Assembly (NCBI GenBank): GCA_030531435.1 | Contig: JAUNNN010000021.1 | Coordinates: 1 to 37,556, forward strand | DNA: 37,556 nt | Reading direction: 5' to 3' | Source: Lachnospiraceae bacterium | GTDB taxonomy: Bacteria > Bacillota > Clostridia > Lachnospirales > Lachnospiraceae | In this document: one piece after another, positions 15,589 through 25,468 of the stretch | Layout: every line of letters starts with the position of its first letter | How positions within the stretch are numbered: position 1 is the stretch's first letter | The notes under the pieces: model-generated | Databases searched by the model: none | Told to the model about the DNA's origin: nothing | The model's input: only the letters and a program-made list of their open reading frames with translations | Program-made: the position numbers and the translations under genes

Positions 15589-16591
15589 TTACTAACTCTG
15601 ACAGTTTATTTAACATTTCCTTTGTTCTTGATTCCCATGTAGCCTCATTTTCATTAATCTGTGATTTAAGACGTTCATGATTTGGATTATCAAGAAGATA
15701 TTTTATTTTATCTGCTATTTCAGTTTCTGAATTATAGTCATTAACTATATCTTCATCTTTTGCATTAGGAAGTAAATCAAGAGCACCTGCAACCTGACTC
15801 GTTAAAATACTGCAACCTGACATTAACGACTCAAATACAGCAAGACCAAATGTTTCAAAAGAACTATTCTGTATAAATAGAGCCGAACTTCTAAATAGCT
15901 CATCCTTCTTTTTCGCGTCTACCAGTCCAAGATACTCAACAAACGGATATGCCTTTATTGCATCGGTGTCTTTTCCTTCTGCTCCAATAACAGTTAACGT
16001 CAGCTTGTTATCAGCTTCTTTGTTAATTATTTCTACCGCTTTACAAATATTAAGAATCATCTTTCTTGGCATTCCACCGCCAATACTTAATATTCTATCC
16101 GTCCTTCTTTCAACTGATGTATTATCAAAGCCTTCATTGACAGATTTTAAATAATCAAAATCTACACCGTTTGTTACGTAGCTTATTTTATCTTTATACT
16201 GTGGATATGTTTCCTTAAGCCAGTCTGCAAACTTAGATGAAACTGCAAGCAATAAATCAGCTCTCTTAAGCGTTTCTTCTTCAACTCTTGTCTGAGTCTC
16301 ATTTTCAGCACTATTTATTTTATTTTCAAGAGTAATAGCACCATGAACAAGGTATGCTGTCTTTTTGTTTAAAGCCTTCGCAATTTTCATTCCAAGAACA
16401 TTTTGAGCAGAATAGCCCGAAAAAAGAATCACATCACATCTTAGTATGTTTAGAAATAATTCTGGAACACGGCCAAGCTTTGACGTTCTTTTCTGATACA
16501 AGGTACCCTTTGGGAAACATCTAATGTATTCTTTTGTAACATTTGCTGGACCAGTTCCTGTAAGGTGGTCTCCAACAATAAATGTTCTCAT
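15575..16591 (-). CDS. Glycosyltransferase, GT4 type
   Basis: A GT-B fold enzyme of the GT4 group that probably adds a sugar to the lipid-linked repeat unit at the inner membrane face. The 338 residues start with MRTFIVGDHLTGTGPANVT, a GT-B N-terminal loop. The C-terminal half begins at about 165 with ILSIGGGMPRK, followed by LTVIGAEG, VEYLGLV and the E-x7-E motif FETFGLAVFE near 244-253, the donor-binding signature. It starts at ATG 16591 behind AAGGAAAAA, follows a GT2 gene after 11 bases and overlaps the flippase gene. Donor and acceptor cannot be read from sequence. Confidence 0.87.
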   Translation of the reverse strand: MRTFIVGDHLTGTGPANVTKEYIRCFPKGTLYQKRTSKLGRVPELFLNILRCDVILFSGYSAQNVLGMKIAKALNKKTAYLVHGAITLENKINSAENETQTRVEEETLKRADLLLAVSSKFADWLKETYPQYKDKISYVTNGVDFDYLKSVNEGFDNTSVERRTDRILSIGGGMPRKMILNICKAVEIINKEADNKLTLTVIGAEGKDTDAIKAYPFVEYLGLVDAKKKDELFRSSALFIQNSSFETFGLAVFESLMSGCSILTSQVAGALDLLPNAKDEDIVNDYNSETEIADKIKYLLDNPNHERLKSQINENEATWESRTKEMLNKLSELVNGKA

Positions 16592-16602
16592 AAATTTTTC
16601 CT

Positions 16603-17382
16603 TTATTTTTTAAGATACTCTCTTCGACCATTTTTCATGTATTTAAGTGCCTGAGAGGTCGTTAAATTCTTGCTGTATAAAGCCTTTTTTCTTAGGGCAA
16701 ACTGAAGACAAAGAAGTGGAGCAAACAGTTTTGTCATGGCAGCATAATTTGCGCCTCTTGAAATAAAGAATTTTTCATCATAATCAGAAAACCACGTTGA
16801 TTTAACTTCTTTTAATTCAGCAATTTCTGCTGGTACATAATATATTTTCTTTTTCTTTTTGAGAGCATCATAGAGAAAAATATTTTCTTCTCCCATAATA
16901 TACTTGCCAGATCCCGCTCCAAAATCTTCATTAAACCTAATGTCAGAAATGCTTTCCCTTCTGAATGCAATTTCTGGTGAAAAAATCTTTAAAACTGACA
17001 AATAGCCCATCCTCTTTTCCTCAGGGAAATTTGGAACGGGCTTTTCTTTTCTCTTAATGTAAAAAACAATAATATCTGCATCTTTATATTTATCAAATGC
17101 AGATAGTATTATTTCTTTATAATTGTCATGATATACAACATCATTATCGCATAATATACAAATATCGGCAGCTGCATTATTTATTGCCATATTTCGACTT
17201 TTACTAAGTCCACGATCTTTTGTACATATATATTTGATTTTCTGAGTATCACGATTAATGATGTCTTCACTTTCAGTATCGCACTGGTTGATTACTACGA
17301 CATCACCTGTAATATTAAGTCCGTCTATATACTTTTCGCTCTCAAGATACATTGCTGAGAGAAGGACTTCCAAACTGCTCAT
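16603..17382 (-). CDS. Glycosyltransferase, GT2-like
   Basis: A 259-residue GT-A fold protein. The recognisable part is KDRGLSKSRNMAINNA (about 57-72), where the arginine and asparagine contact the nucleotide sugar, followed by CILCDNDVVY with the DxD metal motif (DND). The N-terminus is shorter than usual and lacks the common VSVIIPxYN strand, so it belongs to a divergent GT2 branch seen in EPS clusters. A basic run (KKKKK) near residue 176 is noticeable. The start ATG at 17382 has AGGAG somewhat far upstream (12 bases). It lies five bases from the neighbouring GT2. Specificity is unknown. Confidence 0.78.
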   Translation of the reverse strand: MSSLEVLLSAMYLESEKYIDGLNITGDVVVINQCDTESEDIINRDTQKIKYICTKDRGLSKSRNMAINNAAADICILCDNDVVYHDNYKEIILSAFDKYKDADIIVFYIKRKEKPVPNFPEEKRMGYLSVLKIFSPEIAFRRESISDIRFNEDFGAGSGKYIMGEENIFLYDALKKKKKIYYVPAEIAELKEVKSTWFSDYDEKFFISRGANYAAMTKLFAPLLCLQFALRKKALYSKNLTTSQALKYMKNGRREYLKK

Positions 17383-17387
17383 TTATA

Positions 17388-18134
17388 TTACATTCTCCTG
17401 ATTACTGCTCTTACTGCCCAAAAACAGAAGCAGACTGCACTATATGGAATAGATAAACCTTCAACTTTTCTATAAAGGTTCCATATTCTTCTGAGTGCTT
17501 CGATCTTATTAGATGAAAGAGTACCTCTTGATCTTCGATAAAGTGTGAGGCCTTCATTAAGACCGTAAGCTGTAATGCCCGTCTTTAACACTTTCCACCA
17601 TGTGGCAGTATCTTCACTTTTTACATTAGGCATCATAATAAGACTCTTTGATAGTTTATCCATATCAAAAATTACAGTACTTGTAAAAATTGTTGTATTC
17701 TTTAATGCCTGTTTGTAATTTATTTTTAAAGGTACCTGAACAAGCTTTTTAACGCTTACTCCATACTCATCCGCAAATTCATATCCTGTGAAAGAAAATG
17801 CTGCGTTATGCTTTTCCATAAAAGCGAGCTGTTTTTCAAGTTTCTCTGGATCCCATAAATCATCTGCATCAAGAAATGCTATATATCTTCCTTTTGCTTC
17901 TTCTATACCAGTGTTTCTGGCAATAGCAGCACTTCCACCTTTTCCTGTAATAAGGCGAATATTCTCACATAAAAATTCACTAATAACGTTAACGCTATCA
18001 TCTGTTGATCCATCATCAACTAGTATTATTTCAAAATTTTTATATGTCTGTGATTTAATTGATCTTATAGTATCAGCAATACATGCTTCTGCATTATAGA
18101 CAGGTATTACCACGCTAACTAAATCATTTGTCAT
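17388..18134 (-). CDS. Glycosyltransferase, family 2
   Basis: A canonical GT2 enzyme of 248 residues: VSVVIPVYNAEACI at the N-terminus, FEIILVDDGSTDDS near 35-48, GGSAAIARNTGIEEAKGRYIAF near 65-87 and the metal motif LDADDLWDPEKL. The C-terminal part has a weak hydrophobic segment (SAVCFCFWAVRAVI). The start at 18134 has GAGG seven bases upstream and overlaps the end of the WbaP-like gene by 11 bases. It works in the cytoplasm on lipid-linked sugars made from the WbaP product. Donor sugar is not predictable. Confidence 0.88.
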   Translation of the reverse strand: MTNDLVSVVIPVYNAEACIADTIRSIKSQTYKNFEIILVDDGSTDDSVNVISEFLCENIRLITGKGGSAAIARNTGIEEAKGRYIAFLDADDLWDPEKLEKQLAFMEKHNAAFSFTGYEFADEYGVSVKKLVQVPLKINYKQALKNTTIFTSTVIFDMDKLSKSLIMMPNVKSEDTATWWKVLKTGITAYGLNEGLTLYRRSRGTLSSNKIEALRRIWNLYRKVEGLSIPYSAVCFCFWAVRAVIRRM

Positions 18135-19494
18135 TATCAGCCTCGATTGGTGTAATATTTCCCTTAGCTACACCTTCTGTACTATCAAACTTACATAAAG
18201 TTCTTACTGTCAGAATTACAAGCTTTATATCCATCCATACAGAGAAGTTTTCAATATAGTATAAGTCAAGCTTCAGCTTATCGTATGGAACGGTATTATA
18301 TTTTCCGTATACCTGAGCATATCCAGTTATTCCAGCCTTTACCTTTGTTCTATATGCAAACTCTGGCATATCTTCAATGTACTTTGCTGCAATCTCAGGT
18401 CTTTCAGGACGTGGTCCAACAAACGACATAGAACCAGCTAATACATTAAACAGCTGTGGAAGTTCATCAAGTCTTACTTTACGAATAACCTTTCCAATAG
18501 GTGTAACTCTGTCATCCTTTTCACTGGCAAGTCGTGCTACACCATCCGACTCAGCATCTTCTCTCATACTTCTGAATTTATAAATATTAAATTCCTTATT
18601 ATCAATTGTAAGTCTCTTCTGAGAATAAATGATATGTCCACCATCATATAATTTAACGCACAACGCAGTTATAAGCATAAATGGTGATGATACAACGATA
18701 AGAACAAGGCTTAAAATAATATCAAATAATCTCTTAAATGCCAGCTGTTCAAACTCAATAGGAGAGCTCTTTGTAAGAAGTAATGGTGTATCAAAAATAT
18801 GAACAGGTGTTGCACCTCTTAAAATAATGTCCATGATTTTTGGCATAACATACGTCTCAACAGAATGCTCATAACAATATTTGAAAATATCCTTTCTCAT
18901 AACATCTGACACATCCCAAAGCATTACAGCTTTATGTCTGTCTACTGCAGCTGTTATTTCAGAAATAGGCTCCTCTGCATATATTGATTCGTTAATTTTA
19001 AACTGATGTCTTCTAGTTTTAACCTTTTCTACAAATGAATCTTTATTATCATTTCCATAGATTAAAAGAACATCAAGTGGTGGGAATAAAAACCTGTGAA
19101 TGTAGGTCGCCGTAATAATCCATAATCCAATAATAAAGCACTGAATAATTGTTCCAACCATAAGTGGAATTATTGATGGAAAATGGTATGCAAGAAGTGT
19201 AACGATTGCATAGAAAATTACATTTGTAATAAAAGTCGATACGCCCTGAGAAAACAGTAGTTCAATCATTCTGAATGAACCGACCTTTAATCCACCATAC
19301 ATGGCAGAGAATACAAATAAAATAAATGCATATACAAATGCAATGAAAACGTGACCCCAGAAATAGAATGCCTTTGGAAGCTCTGTGTTGTAGTACACAA
19401 CTTCAATATAAGCCATTACACCTGTTTCAAGTGCCACAATTATAAGTGAAATAATAAAATTATATAAACGCTTTCTTAGCTGTAAACTATTCAT
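18124..19494 (-). CDS. Undecaprenyl-phosphate sugar-1-phosphate transferase (WbaP/CpsE type)
   Basis: The enzyme starts the repeat unit by moving a sugar 1-phosphate onto undecaprenyl phosphate. The 456 residues have four or five N-terminal membrane helices (10-130), a CoA-binding-like cytoplasmic middle (about 140-240), and then the bacterial sugar transferase domain. Its landmarks are KRLFDIILSLVLIVV near 253, YKFRSMREDAE near 306, the DELPQLFNVLAGSM stretch near 343-356 with catalytic Asp-Glu, FVGPRPERPE, and ITGYAQVYGKYN. The N-terminal helices suggest the long WbaP/CpsE form. It overlaps genes on both sides by 4 and 11 bases. The sugar (hexose phosphate) cannot be told from sequence. Confidence 0.92.
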   Translation of the reverse strand: MNSLQLRKRLYNFIISLIIVALETGVMAYIEVVYYNTELPKAFYFWGHVFIAFVYAFILFVFSAMYGGLKVGSFRMIELLFSQGVSTFITNVIFYAIVTLLAYHFPSIIPLMVGTIIQCFIIGLWIITATYIHRFLFPPLDVLLIYGNDNKDSFVEKVKTRRHQFKINESIYAEEPISEITAAVDRHKAVMLWDVSDVMRKDIFKYCYEHSVETYVMPKIMDIILRGATPVHIFDTPLLLTKSSPIEFEQLAFKRLFDIILSLVLIVVSSPFMLITALCVKLYDGGHIIYSQKRLTIDNKEFNIYKFRSMREDAESDGVARLASEKDDRVTPIGKVIRKVRLDELPQLFNVLAGSMSFVGPRPERPEIAAKYIEDMPEFAYRTKVKAGITGYAQVYGKYNTVPYDKLKLDLYYIENFSVWMDIKLVILTVRTLCKFDSTEGVAKGNITPIEADNDK

Positions 19495-20354
19495 AAACCC
19501 TTAATAAAATTCGAAGCAAGCATTCCAATAATAATGTAAATCTTTGGAAGCTTTGTTTTAAAGACATCTTTTCCTGTCTTCTTTGCGAATTTAACGTAAA
19601 ATCCTGCATACTTTATTTTTAATAAAGATACTGGCGTTATTCTCGCTCTTTGCTCATAGTATAAATAAAATGCTTCTTTATTACGTTCCTTAAGCTCACT
19701 TACAGAATCTGTATATCCTTTTTCCATAAGCTCACATATTGTTGTAATGCATGGAAGCACAACATATTCGTATTTCGCATCTATTTTATCATAAATATAG
19801 TCTTCAGGCACATATTTTTCGCCATCTATCTCAGGGAAAGGATAATTTTTTATTACGTCCGTTCTGAACATAATAGTTGTTTCTCCTCTAAAACCCTTTA
19901 AATATAGACCATACAGTGTACTTTTATCTATTCCAGCTGGGAATTCAACCCCTGATAAAAGCTTTGTTTCAGACGCACCTTTATGAGAAATAATACCTGC
20001 AAGATTATTGTTTCCTTTTTCATTCCATGTGCGAATTAAAGTATCAACTGCATCTTCATTTAACCAGTCATCTGAATCAAGGCAAAGAAAAAGCTCTGTA
20101 TCTGTAAGCTCTGCTGCCCTGTTATGAGCACGCATCTTCCCACCGTTTTCAGAATACTTATAAATGATTTCTATTTTTCCTTCAGAAATAAAAGAATCAA
20201 CTATTTCTTTAGTATTATCTTTTGATCCATCATCAATAATAAGCCATAGAAAATCATTCGAGCTTTGCTTTGTCAGACTATCATATACTCTCTTTAAAAG
20301 GTGAGCTCTGTTGTATGTTGGTGTGAACACCGTAAGCTTCTTTTTACCATCCAT
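19491..20354 (-). CDS. Glycosyltransferase, family 2
   Basis: A GT2 enzyme with KKLTVFTPTYNRAHLL at the start, FLWLIIDDGSKDNT, NGGKMRAHNRAAELT and the metal motif CLDSDDWLNEDA. The middle carries GFRGETTIMFRTDV, as in GT2s of surface polysaccharide clusters. I choose ATG 20354 (MDGKKKLTVF), about 287 residues, since GAGG lies nine bases upstream. An earlier ATG at 20360 and a TTG at 20378 in the same frame are less well placed. With this start it overlaps the end of the upstream membrane-protein frame by 11 bases. It runs four bases into the WbaP-like gene. Substrate unknown. Confidence 0.85.
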   Translation of the reverse strand: MDGKKKLTVFTPTYNRAHLLKRVYDSLTKQSSNDFLWLIIDDGSKDNTKEIVDSFISEGKIEIIYKYSENGGKMRAHNRAAELTDTELFLCLDSDDWLNEDAVDTLIRTWNEKGNNNLAGIISHKGASETKLLSGVEFPAGIDKSTLYGLYLKGFRGETTIMFRTDVIKNYPFPEIDGEKYVPEDYIYDKIDAKYEYVVLPCITTICELMEKGYTDSVSELKERNKEAFYLYYEQRARITPVSLLKIKYAGFYVKFAKKTGKDVFKTKLPKIYIIIGMLASNFIKGL

Positions 20355-21234
20355 TTGCATACACCTCTGAGTAATCAACTAGTTCAAATGGCTTTTTATC
20401 TTTTAATTCGTATTTAAGAATTGTTCTGTTTTCTGTTTCTGCAACCTTACTTAAACCCGCATTTAAAAGTCTGTCTATGGCCTGATTTCCAGTTTCAAGA
20501 ACAATATATTCTGTGCCAGTCATATCAAATCCGTCTAGCACTGTCTTTGTTTCAAACACCTGACCCCTTGCAAGGAACGCTAAAATTCTGTATTGTGGCT
20601 TTTCCTTATCATAAATCATGTCTGTTGAGTAGTCTCTGCTTACCGCGTACAGATAGTCTTCTCTATCAATAGTAAGGAGCATCTTTGGATCATACTGTCG
20701 CATCATCATATTGTATTCATAATCCATAAATGCTTTTGGATATTCATCGTTAGAATCTGCATGAATTATTTCTGATATTTCAATTAATTCATTAGGCATT
20801 TTATAAATATTCTCTGCGATTTTAAATCCATCCTTATACACAAAGGATGAACAGAAAATAATAACTACTATACCAAGGACAAGGTATAATTTTTTATTTG
20901 TATCATTATTTTCCTTGTCAAAAATAAACAGAATAAATTTCGTAATCATGTATGGAACAAGAACTATTACAGGAGTAATCCAGAAAAACCTGTAATACTC
21001 ATTACTAACATCTGTAACCTTAGCAATAATTACAGGGAAAAGCGGATTATATACCGTAATTCCCATAATTACAGCAACAGGAACAAATAATTTCTTTTCC
21101 TTTTCGCTTCCCTTAAAGTACAGAAAAACGCACAGCAAAAAGAAAAGTAGCAGATAACCTGTACTTCCATTAAACCTATTAAGGCATTCATGAAGATATT
21201 TAATTCCAAGTTCTCTTATATATAAATTCTGCAT
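20344..21234 (-). pseudogene. C-terminal half of an interrupted EPS membrane protein
   Basis: This 296-residue frame begins two codons after the in-frame TGA that ends the preceding frame (TGA TTT ATG), and both are in the same reading frame. It continues with four hydrophobic segments (about 25-42, 50-70, 83-105, 116-131) and then a soluble domain of 160 residues with VLDGFDMTGTEYIVLETGN. Such a C-terminal globular part after many helices is typical of GT-C-like or polymerase-like membrane proteins. Read together with the frame at 21238-22305 it would give about 653 residues. Whether it is made from its own ATG (AGG seven bases upstream) or only by read-through is open. I cannot name the family with certainty; DUF6077-type is a guess from memory. 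Confidence 0.6.
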
Positions 21235-21237
21235 AAA

Positions 21238-22305
21238 TCAACCTGTAGGGTATGTGTACAATACAAAATATCCCTCAATGTATAAAACATAAACTACTGC
21301 CATAATAAGACCTGGAACCGCACAGGCCACAAGCTTTGGAATAGTTTTAAAATTCTTTTTCATAAGAATCTGTGGAACAAAAAGAAGTAACATTTCACCT
21401 GGCAGTATCATATTTGCAGATGAAGAAATTGTTAATGAGCAAACACAGATTATAAACATATTAAGCCATGGAGAAACTACATCTTTCTCTGTAACTATGA
21501 GCATATAAATGTAAAATATCGCTAGAATTGACAGATTGCCAACTACTGTTTTTCCTTCGTATGTTCTTGTAAGTAAGAATAATGAGCTTGTAAAAATAGT
21601 TGAAAATGTCATATTTACAAATAAAATTACTGCCATCATTATTGCTACTGCTTTTGAATTATCCGTAAACAATTGTCTGCAAATCATGAAATAGAGAACA
21701 TTTACAATAATGCATATAGTTGCAGACATTACTGTCTTTGTGAAAACTAATGCTTCAACATTAAATAACTGACAGAATACTGCATCATTTATTGAATATG
21801 TTGCAAGAAAATATCTCATTTCGTAATGATCCTGCCAAAGTCCTGTAAATGGATCATATACATTAATCATATCTGTATTTACAGAAGTTGTGACATTGGC
21901 AACATAGTAAGCTGCATCTAAAGTAAAGTTGTAAGTTATTGTTACGAGTATTATTTGTACAAAAACTATTGCTGCAATAATAATAGATGTATTTTTGTCA
22001 GACTTAATATTTAAACACAAATCGCTTAACGCTTTAATAAGTGATTTTCTGCAAACAATAAAAGATAAAATAACAATACATACTGCCACAGGAACCCATG
22101 TTCTTGTAAGCCAAGACAATGGTCTGTATTTAATCATGTATGGAAGGCATACTAAGAAAAACAGGCCATAGTACACGAAAAATCCTGTTATCAAACTTAA
22201 TCCGAGAGAAAGCTCCTTATTCTTTCTACTAAGAACAAGGGCTCCAAAGGATGTATACAATATTAAGTTTAAAATCACTAAAAGGCATGCTTTAACGATT
22301 ATCAC
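21238..22305 (-). pseudogene. N-terminal half of an interrupted EPS membrane protein
   Basis: A 355-residue membrane frame with about nine hydrophobic segments, starting IVKACLLVILNLILYTSFG. It has a polar loop, NFTLDAAYYVANVTTSVNTD, between early helices, the place where GT-C enzymes and polymerases carry their active residues. It starts at GTG 22305, sharing GTGA with the stop of the gene upstream. It ends at TGA 21240-21238 right after a transmembrane region (LYIEGYFVLYTYPTG), and the same frame resumes at once. The abrupt end and the in-frame continuation suggest one ancestral gene with a nonsense change, or two coupled genes. As no other candidate polymerase is obvious, this may be the cluster's Wzy-like protein; that is inference. 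Confidence 0.6.
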
Positions 22306-23354
22306 TTAACTTCTTCAACTCCTGTAATATAAAAACTTTTCTTTACACTAATACCCTTTGATACACAGTAATCAAGACTATCTCTGTCGGCATCATCATA
22401 TAAATACCACTCGTCGATTTTGTCTGTGTAGCTCTTTATAAAATCATATAGCTTCTGTTCTTCACCATTACCACCAATTAATGTTGCCGTTCCATCTCCT
22501 GACATCATAAGTTTTGCAATAGCTTCATCTGAACTATCAAGCTTAAATTCAAATACGCTTATCTTATCCTCAGTTGCTTTCTGAAGATTAAGTGTAGCGT
22601 TATATAAATTATTTATTTTACTATTAAGGATAAAAATACTAGCAACAAATACTACCAAAAGCACTGCAAATGCAATTGCCATATTTCTCATATTTAAAAT
22701 CTTATGCTTTTTCATATCCCATTCCTCCTCGTAATTTTCGTCATTTTCTATTTCTTCTGAGTTAATCTCTTCATGATTTCTGTCATACATTAAATATATC
22801 CACAAAATAAACGGCATGAAATCATGAATTACTAGTGAGCCAACCGACAGCGGATATAAAAATAACGAAACACTAATAGCAGCTTCTGAATATCCTGCAA
22901 ATAAATGAAGTATTAATACGAATACCATAAACATGAGCCGTTCATATTTATCTTCAAACAACTCTTTTGAAATTAAATAATAAATCGCAAAGAATGAAAT
23001 AATCGCTGCAATACTGGCAATAGTTATTACATAATGAGTGTAATAGTAAATCGAGTAATGCATCATCTCTTCAGTAAAGATAAATCCACCTGCAAGGTAT
23101 GCGGATATGATAGCTAATAGTATTACAACAATACCTTTACTTTTAGACTTCTTTACAAAGAGCGTAAATGCATATGCAACTGCACTCCATAAAGACAACA
23201 AAAAGACAGTCGGATTAATCCGCCGTCTTTTTGTATCATCATTACTATATAAGTAATTTATTGCTAATATGGCAACAACAAATAAGAGAAGAATCTTGGA
23301 TGTACCAAAGAATGTCTTATATGATGTAACCAGTTCTAATATTGCATCTCTCAT
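22302..23354 (-). CDS. Uncharacterised membrane protein with acidic linker and extracellular domain
   Basis: I do not recognise this 350-residue protein. It has six hydrophobic segments between about 20 and 180, then a cytoplasmic linker with many Glu and Asp (184-203), a further helix at 224-243 after a KKHK/RN-rich stretch, and about 105 residues that should lie outside the cell (NLYNATLNLQKATEDK to the end). The arrangement recalls sugar-lipid enzymes with a tail domain, but no catalytic motif is visible. ATG 23354 lies nine bases after fcl, and its stop overlaps the next gene, so it belongs to the EPS operon. It may act in polymerisation, chain control or lipid-linked sugar modification. 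Confidence 0.7.
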   Translation of the reverse strand: MRDAILELVTSYKTFFGTSKILLLFVVAILAINYLYSNDDTKRRRINPTVFLLSLWSAVAYAFTLFVKKSKSKGIVVILLAIISAYLAGGFIFTEEMMHYSIYYYTHYVITIASIAAIISFFAIYYLISKELFEDKYERLMFMVFVLILHLFAGYSEAAISVSLFLYPLSVGSLVIHDFMPFILWIYLMYDRNHEEINSEEIENDENYEEEWDMKKHKILNMRNMAIAFAVLLVVFVASIFILNSKINNLYNATLNLQKATEDKISVFEFKLDSSDEAIAKLMMSGDGTATLIGGNGEEQKLYDFIKSYTDKIDEWYLYDDADRDSLDYCVSKGISVKKSFYITGVEEVK

Positions 23355-23363
23355 TTAAACAGA

Positions 23364-24305
23364 TTAAAGTTTTGCGTTTTCGATGTTCTCGGCAAACCAG
23401 TCATATGCCAGTTTAACGCCTTCCTCTAAATCAACTTTATGTGTCCATCCAAGACCATGAAGCTTTGTAACGTCTGTAAGCTTTCTAGGTGTACCATCTG
23501 GCATGTCTTTATTCCATACGATTTCGCCCTTGAATCCTACTGTATCACGAACTGTTTCAGCTAGCTGCTTAATAGATACTTCCTTACCAGTACCGATATT
23601 TACGTGCTGTTCGCCGCTGTAGTTCTCAAGAAGGAATACACATGCATCAGCCATATCATCAACATAAAGGAACTCTCTAAGCGGTGAACCAGTTCCCCAC
23701 AATTCAACTGTAGGAGCGTTATTAACCTTTGCCTCATGGAACTTTCTAATCATTGCTGGCATTACATGAGAATTGTTTAAATCATAATTATCATGTGGAC
23801 CATAAAGGTTAGTAGGCATACAGCTAATGAAATCATCGCCGTACTGACGCTTAAAGAATTTGCACATTTCAAGTCCAGAAATTTTTGCAATTGCATAAGC
23901 CTCATTTGTAACTTCAAGAGGACCTGTTAAAAGTGCATCTTCTGGAATTGGCTGTGGAGCCATTTTAGGATAAATACATGTACTTCCAAGGAATAATAAC
24001 TTCTTAACCTTAAAGTCATGTGCAGCCTTAATTACATTACACTGAATCTGCATATTGATATATGCGAAATCAGCTGGTGTAGTATTGTTGGCGTTAATTC
24101 CTCCAACCTTTGCTGCTGCAAGAACTACATATTCAGGCTTTTCTGTTTCAAAAAAGCTTCGAACTGCAGCCTGATCACATAAATCAAGCTCACTGTGAGT
24201 TCTTCCAATAATATTTGTATAACCTTTGCTTTCTAAATTTCTAACAATTGCTGAACCAACGAGTCCTCTGTGACCAGCAACGTATATCTTAGCATCTTTG
24301 TTCAT
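23364..24305 (-). CDS. fcl: GDP-L-fucose synthase
   Basis: The enzyme epimerises and reduces GDP-4-keto-6-deoxy-mannose to GDP-L-fucose with NADPH. The 313 residues are an extended [15 protein letters not shown] (10-21) is the nucleotide loop, [14 protein letters not shown] follows, LGSTCIYP carries the catalytic Ser, and YAIAK near 136-140 carries Tyr and Lys. [12 protein letters not shown] and [12 protein letters not shown] are characteristic of fucose synthases. The ATG at 24305 has AGAGG upstream. It lies 15 bases after gmd, with which it forms the two-step GDP-fucose pathway feeding the glycosyltransferases further on. Confidence 0.95.
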   Translation of the reverse strand: MNKDAKIYVAGHRGLVGSAIVRNLESKGYTNIIGRTHSELDLCDQAAVRSFFETEKPEYVVLAAAKVGGINANNTTPADFAYINMQIQCNVIKAAHDFKVKKLLFLGSTCIYPKMAPQPIPEDALLTGPLEVTNEAYAIAKISGLEMCKFFKRQYGDDFISCMPTNLYGPHDNYDLNNSHVMPAMIRKFHEAKVNNAPTVELWGTGSPLREFLYVDDMADACVFLLENYSGEQHVNIGTGKEVSIKQLAETVRDTVGFKGEIVWNKDMPDGTPRKLTDVTKLHGLGWTHKVDLEEGVKLAYDWFAENIENAKL

Positions 24306-24320
24306 TAGATGACCTCTTTA

Positions 24321-25391
24321 TTATTTATTCTGCTCTAAATATTCCTTAGTACCCATTCCAGCGATATCTTTCATATCTGAATCAATCATCATAGATACTA
24401 AGCCCTGGAAGCTAACTTTTCTCTTCCAGCCAAGTTCCTTTTCAGCCTTTGAGCAATCACCCCAAAGGAACTCAACTTCTGCAGGACGGAAGTACTTAGG
24501 GTTAACATCAACAAGGAGCTTTCCTGTCTTCTTGTCATATCCTCTCTCAGATACTCCAACACCCTTCCACTCTATTTCAATACCAACTTCCTTGAATGCT
24601 ATTTCAACGAACTCTCTAACTGTGTGAGTTTCATTTGTAGCAAGTACGTAATCACCTGGCTTTTCCTGCTGAAGAATTCTCCACATACCTTCTACATAGT
24701 CACCTGCAAATCCCCAGTCACGCTTTGCATCAAGGTTACCAAGTGAAAGCTTTTCCTGCTTTCCAGCTACGATAGATGCAACTGCTCTTGTAATCTTACG
24801 TGTAACGAATGTTTCACCACGTCTTGGAGACTCATGGTTAAAGAGAATACCATTACAAGCAAATAAGTTATATGATTCTCTGTAGTTTACTGTTATCCAA
24901 TATGAATAAAGCTTTGCTGCACCATATGGGCTCTTTGGATAAAATGGTGTCTTTTCTGACTGTGGAGCAGTTTCTGGAAGACCACCAAATAATTCTGATG
25001 TTGAAGCCTGGTAGAATTTACACTTAACACCTGTTTTCTTAATAGCATCAAGAAGACGAAGTGTACCAATACCTGTTGTCTCTGCTGTATATTCAGGAAC
25101 TTCAAATGATACTGCAACGTGTGACTGTGCTGCTAAGTTATAAATTTCTGTAGGCTGAATCTGCTCAATTAATCTGTTAAGGTTTGATGAATCTGTTAAA
25201 TCACCATGATGTAAGAAAAATGTTTTATCTTTAATTTCCTTATCGTTATATAAGTGATCAATTCTGTCAGTAGAAATAGATGAATGACGACGAATAATTC
25301 CGTGTACTTCATACCCTTTCTCTAAAAGAAGCTCTGCAAGGTATGAACCATCCTGGCCTGTTATACCTGTGATAAGTGCAACATTTCTCAT
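24321..25391 (-). CDS. gmd: GDP-mannose 4,6-dehydratase
   Basis: Gmd converts GDP-D-mannose to GDP-4-keto-6-deoxy-D-mannose. The 356-residue SDR has [16 protein letters not shown] (8-23), IIRRHSS that binds [24 protein letters not shown] near 131-139, YGAAK (Tyr156, Lys160), [16 protein letters not shown] and [16 protein letters not shown], all diagnostic of Gmd. It is the first gene of the EPS operon, transcribed from an extended -10 promoter at 25469-25477 with a leader of about 70 bases that contains a perfect small inverted repeat. GGAG lies about seven bases before the start. Confidence 0.96.
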   Translation of the reverse strand: MRNVALITGITGQDGSYLAELLLEKGYEVHGIIRRHSSISTDRIDHLYNDKEIKDKTFFLHHGDLTDSSNLNRLIEQIQPTEIYNLAAQSHVAVSFEVPEYTAETTGIGTLRLLDAIKKTGVKCKFYQASTSELFGGLPETAPQSEKTPFYPKSPYGAAKLYSYWITVNYRESYNLFACNGILFNHESPRRGETFVTRKITRAVASIVAGKQEKLSLGNLDAKRDWGFAGDYVEGMWRILQQEKPGDYVLATNETHTVREFVEIAFKEVGIEIEWKGVGVSERGYDKKTGKLLVDVNPKYFRPAEVEFLWGDCSKAEKELGWKRKVSFQGLVSMMIDSDMKDIAGMGTKEYLEQNK

Positions 25392-25442
25392 GTATTTATC
25401 TCCTATTCCTTGTATTTCAAGTTTTCATACTATATAATTGTC

Positions 25443-25457
25443 ATGTCTAAAAGACAT
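25443..25457. promoter_or_regulatory. Inverted repeat in the gmd leader
   Basis: ATGTCT, three bases, AGACAT is a perfect 6+6 dyad between the gmd start and its predicted promoter. As the intergenic region is only 120 bases and divergent, the element could serve gmd, the plus-strand gene, or both. Function is not known. Confidence 0.35.
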
Positions 25458-25468
25458 TATCGTGAATT

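Noticed and set aside
16842-16865. Programmed frameshift at A/T runs in the GT2 gene
   Set aside because: The lysine run gives slippery sequence, but the frame continues normally to a sensible end and no second frame of interest starts there.
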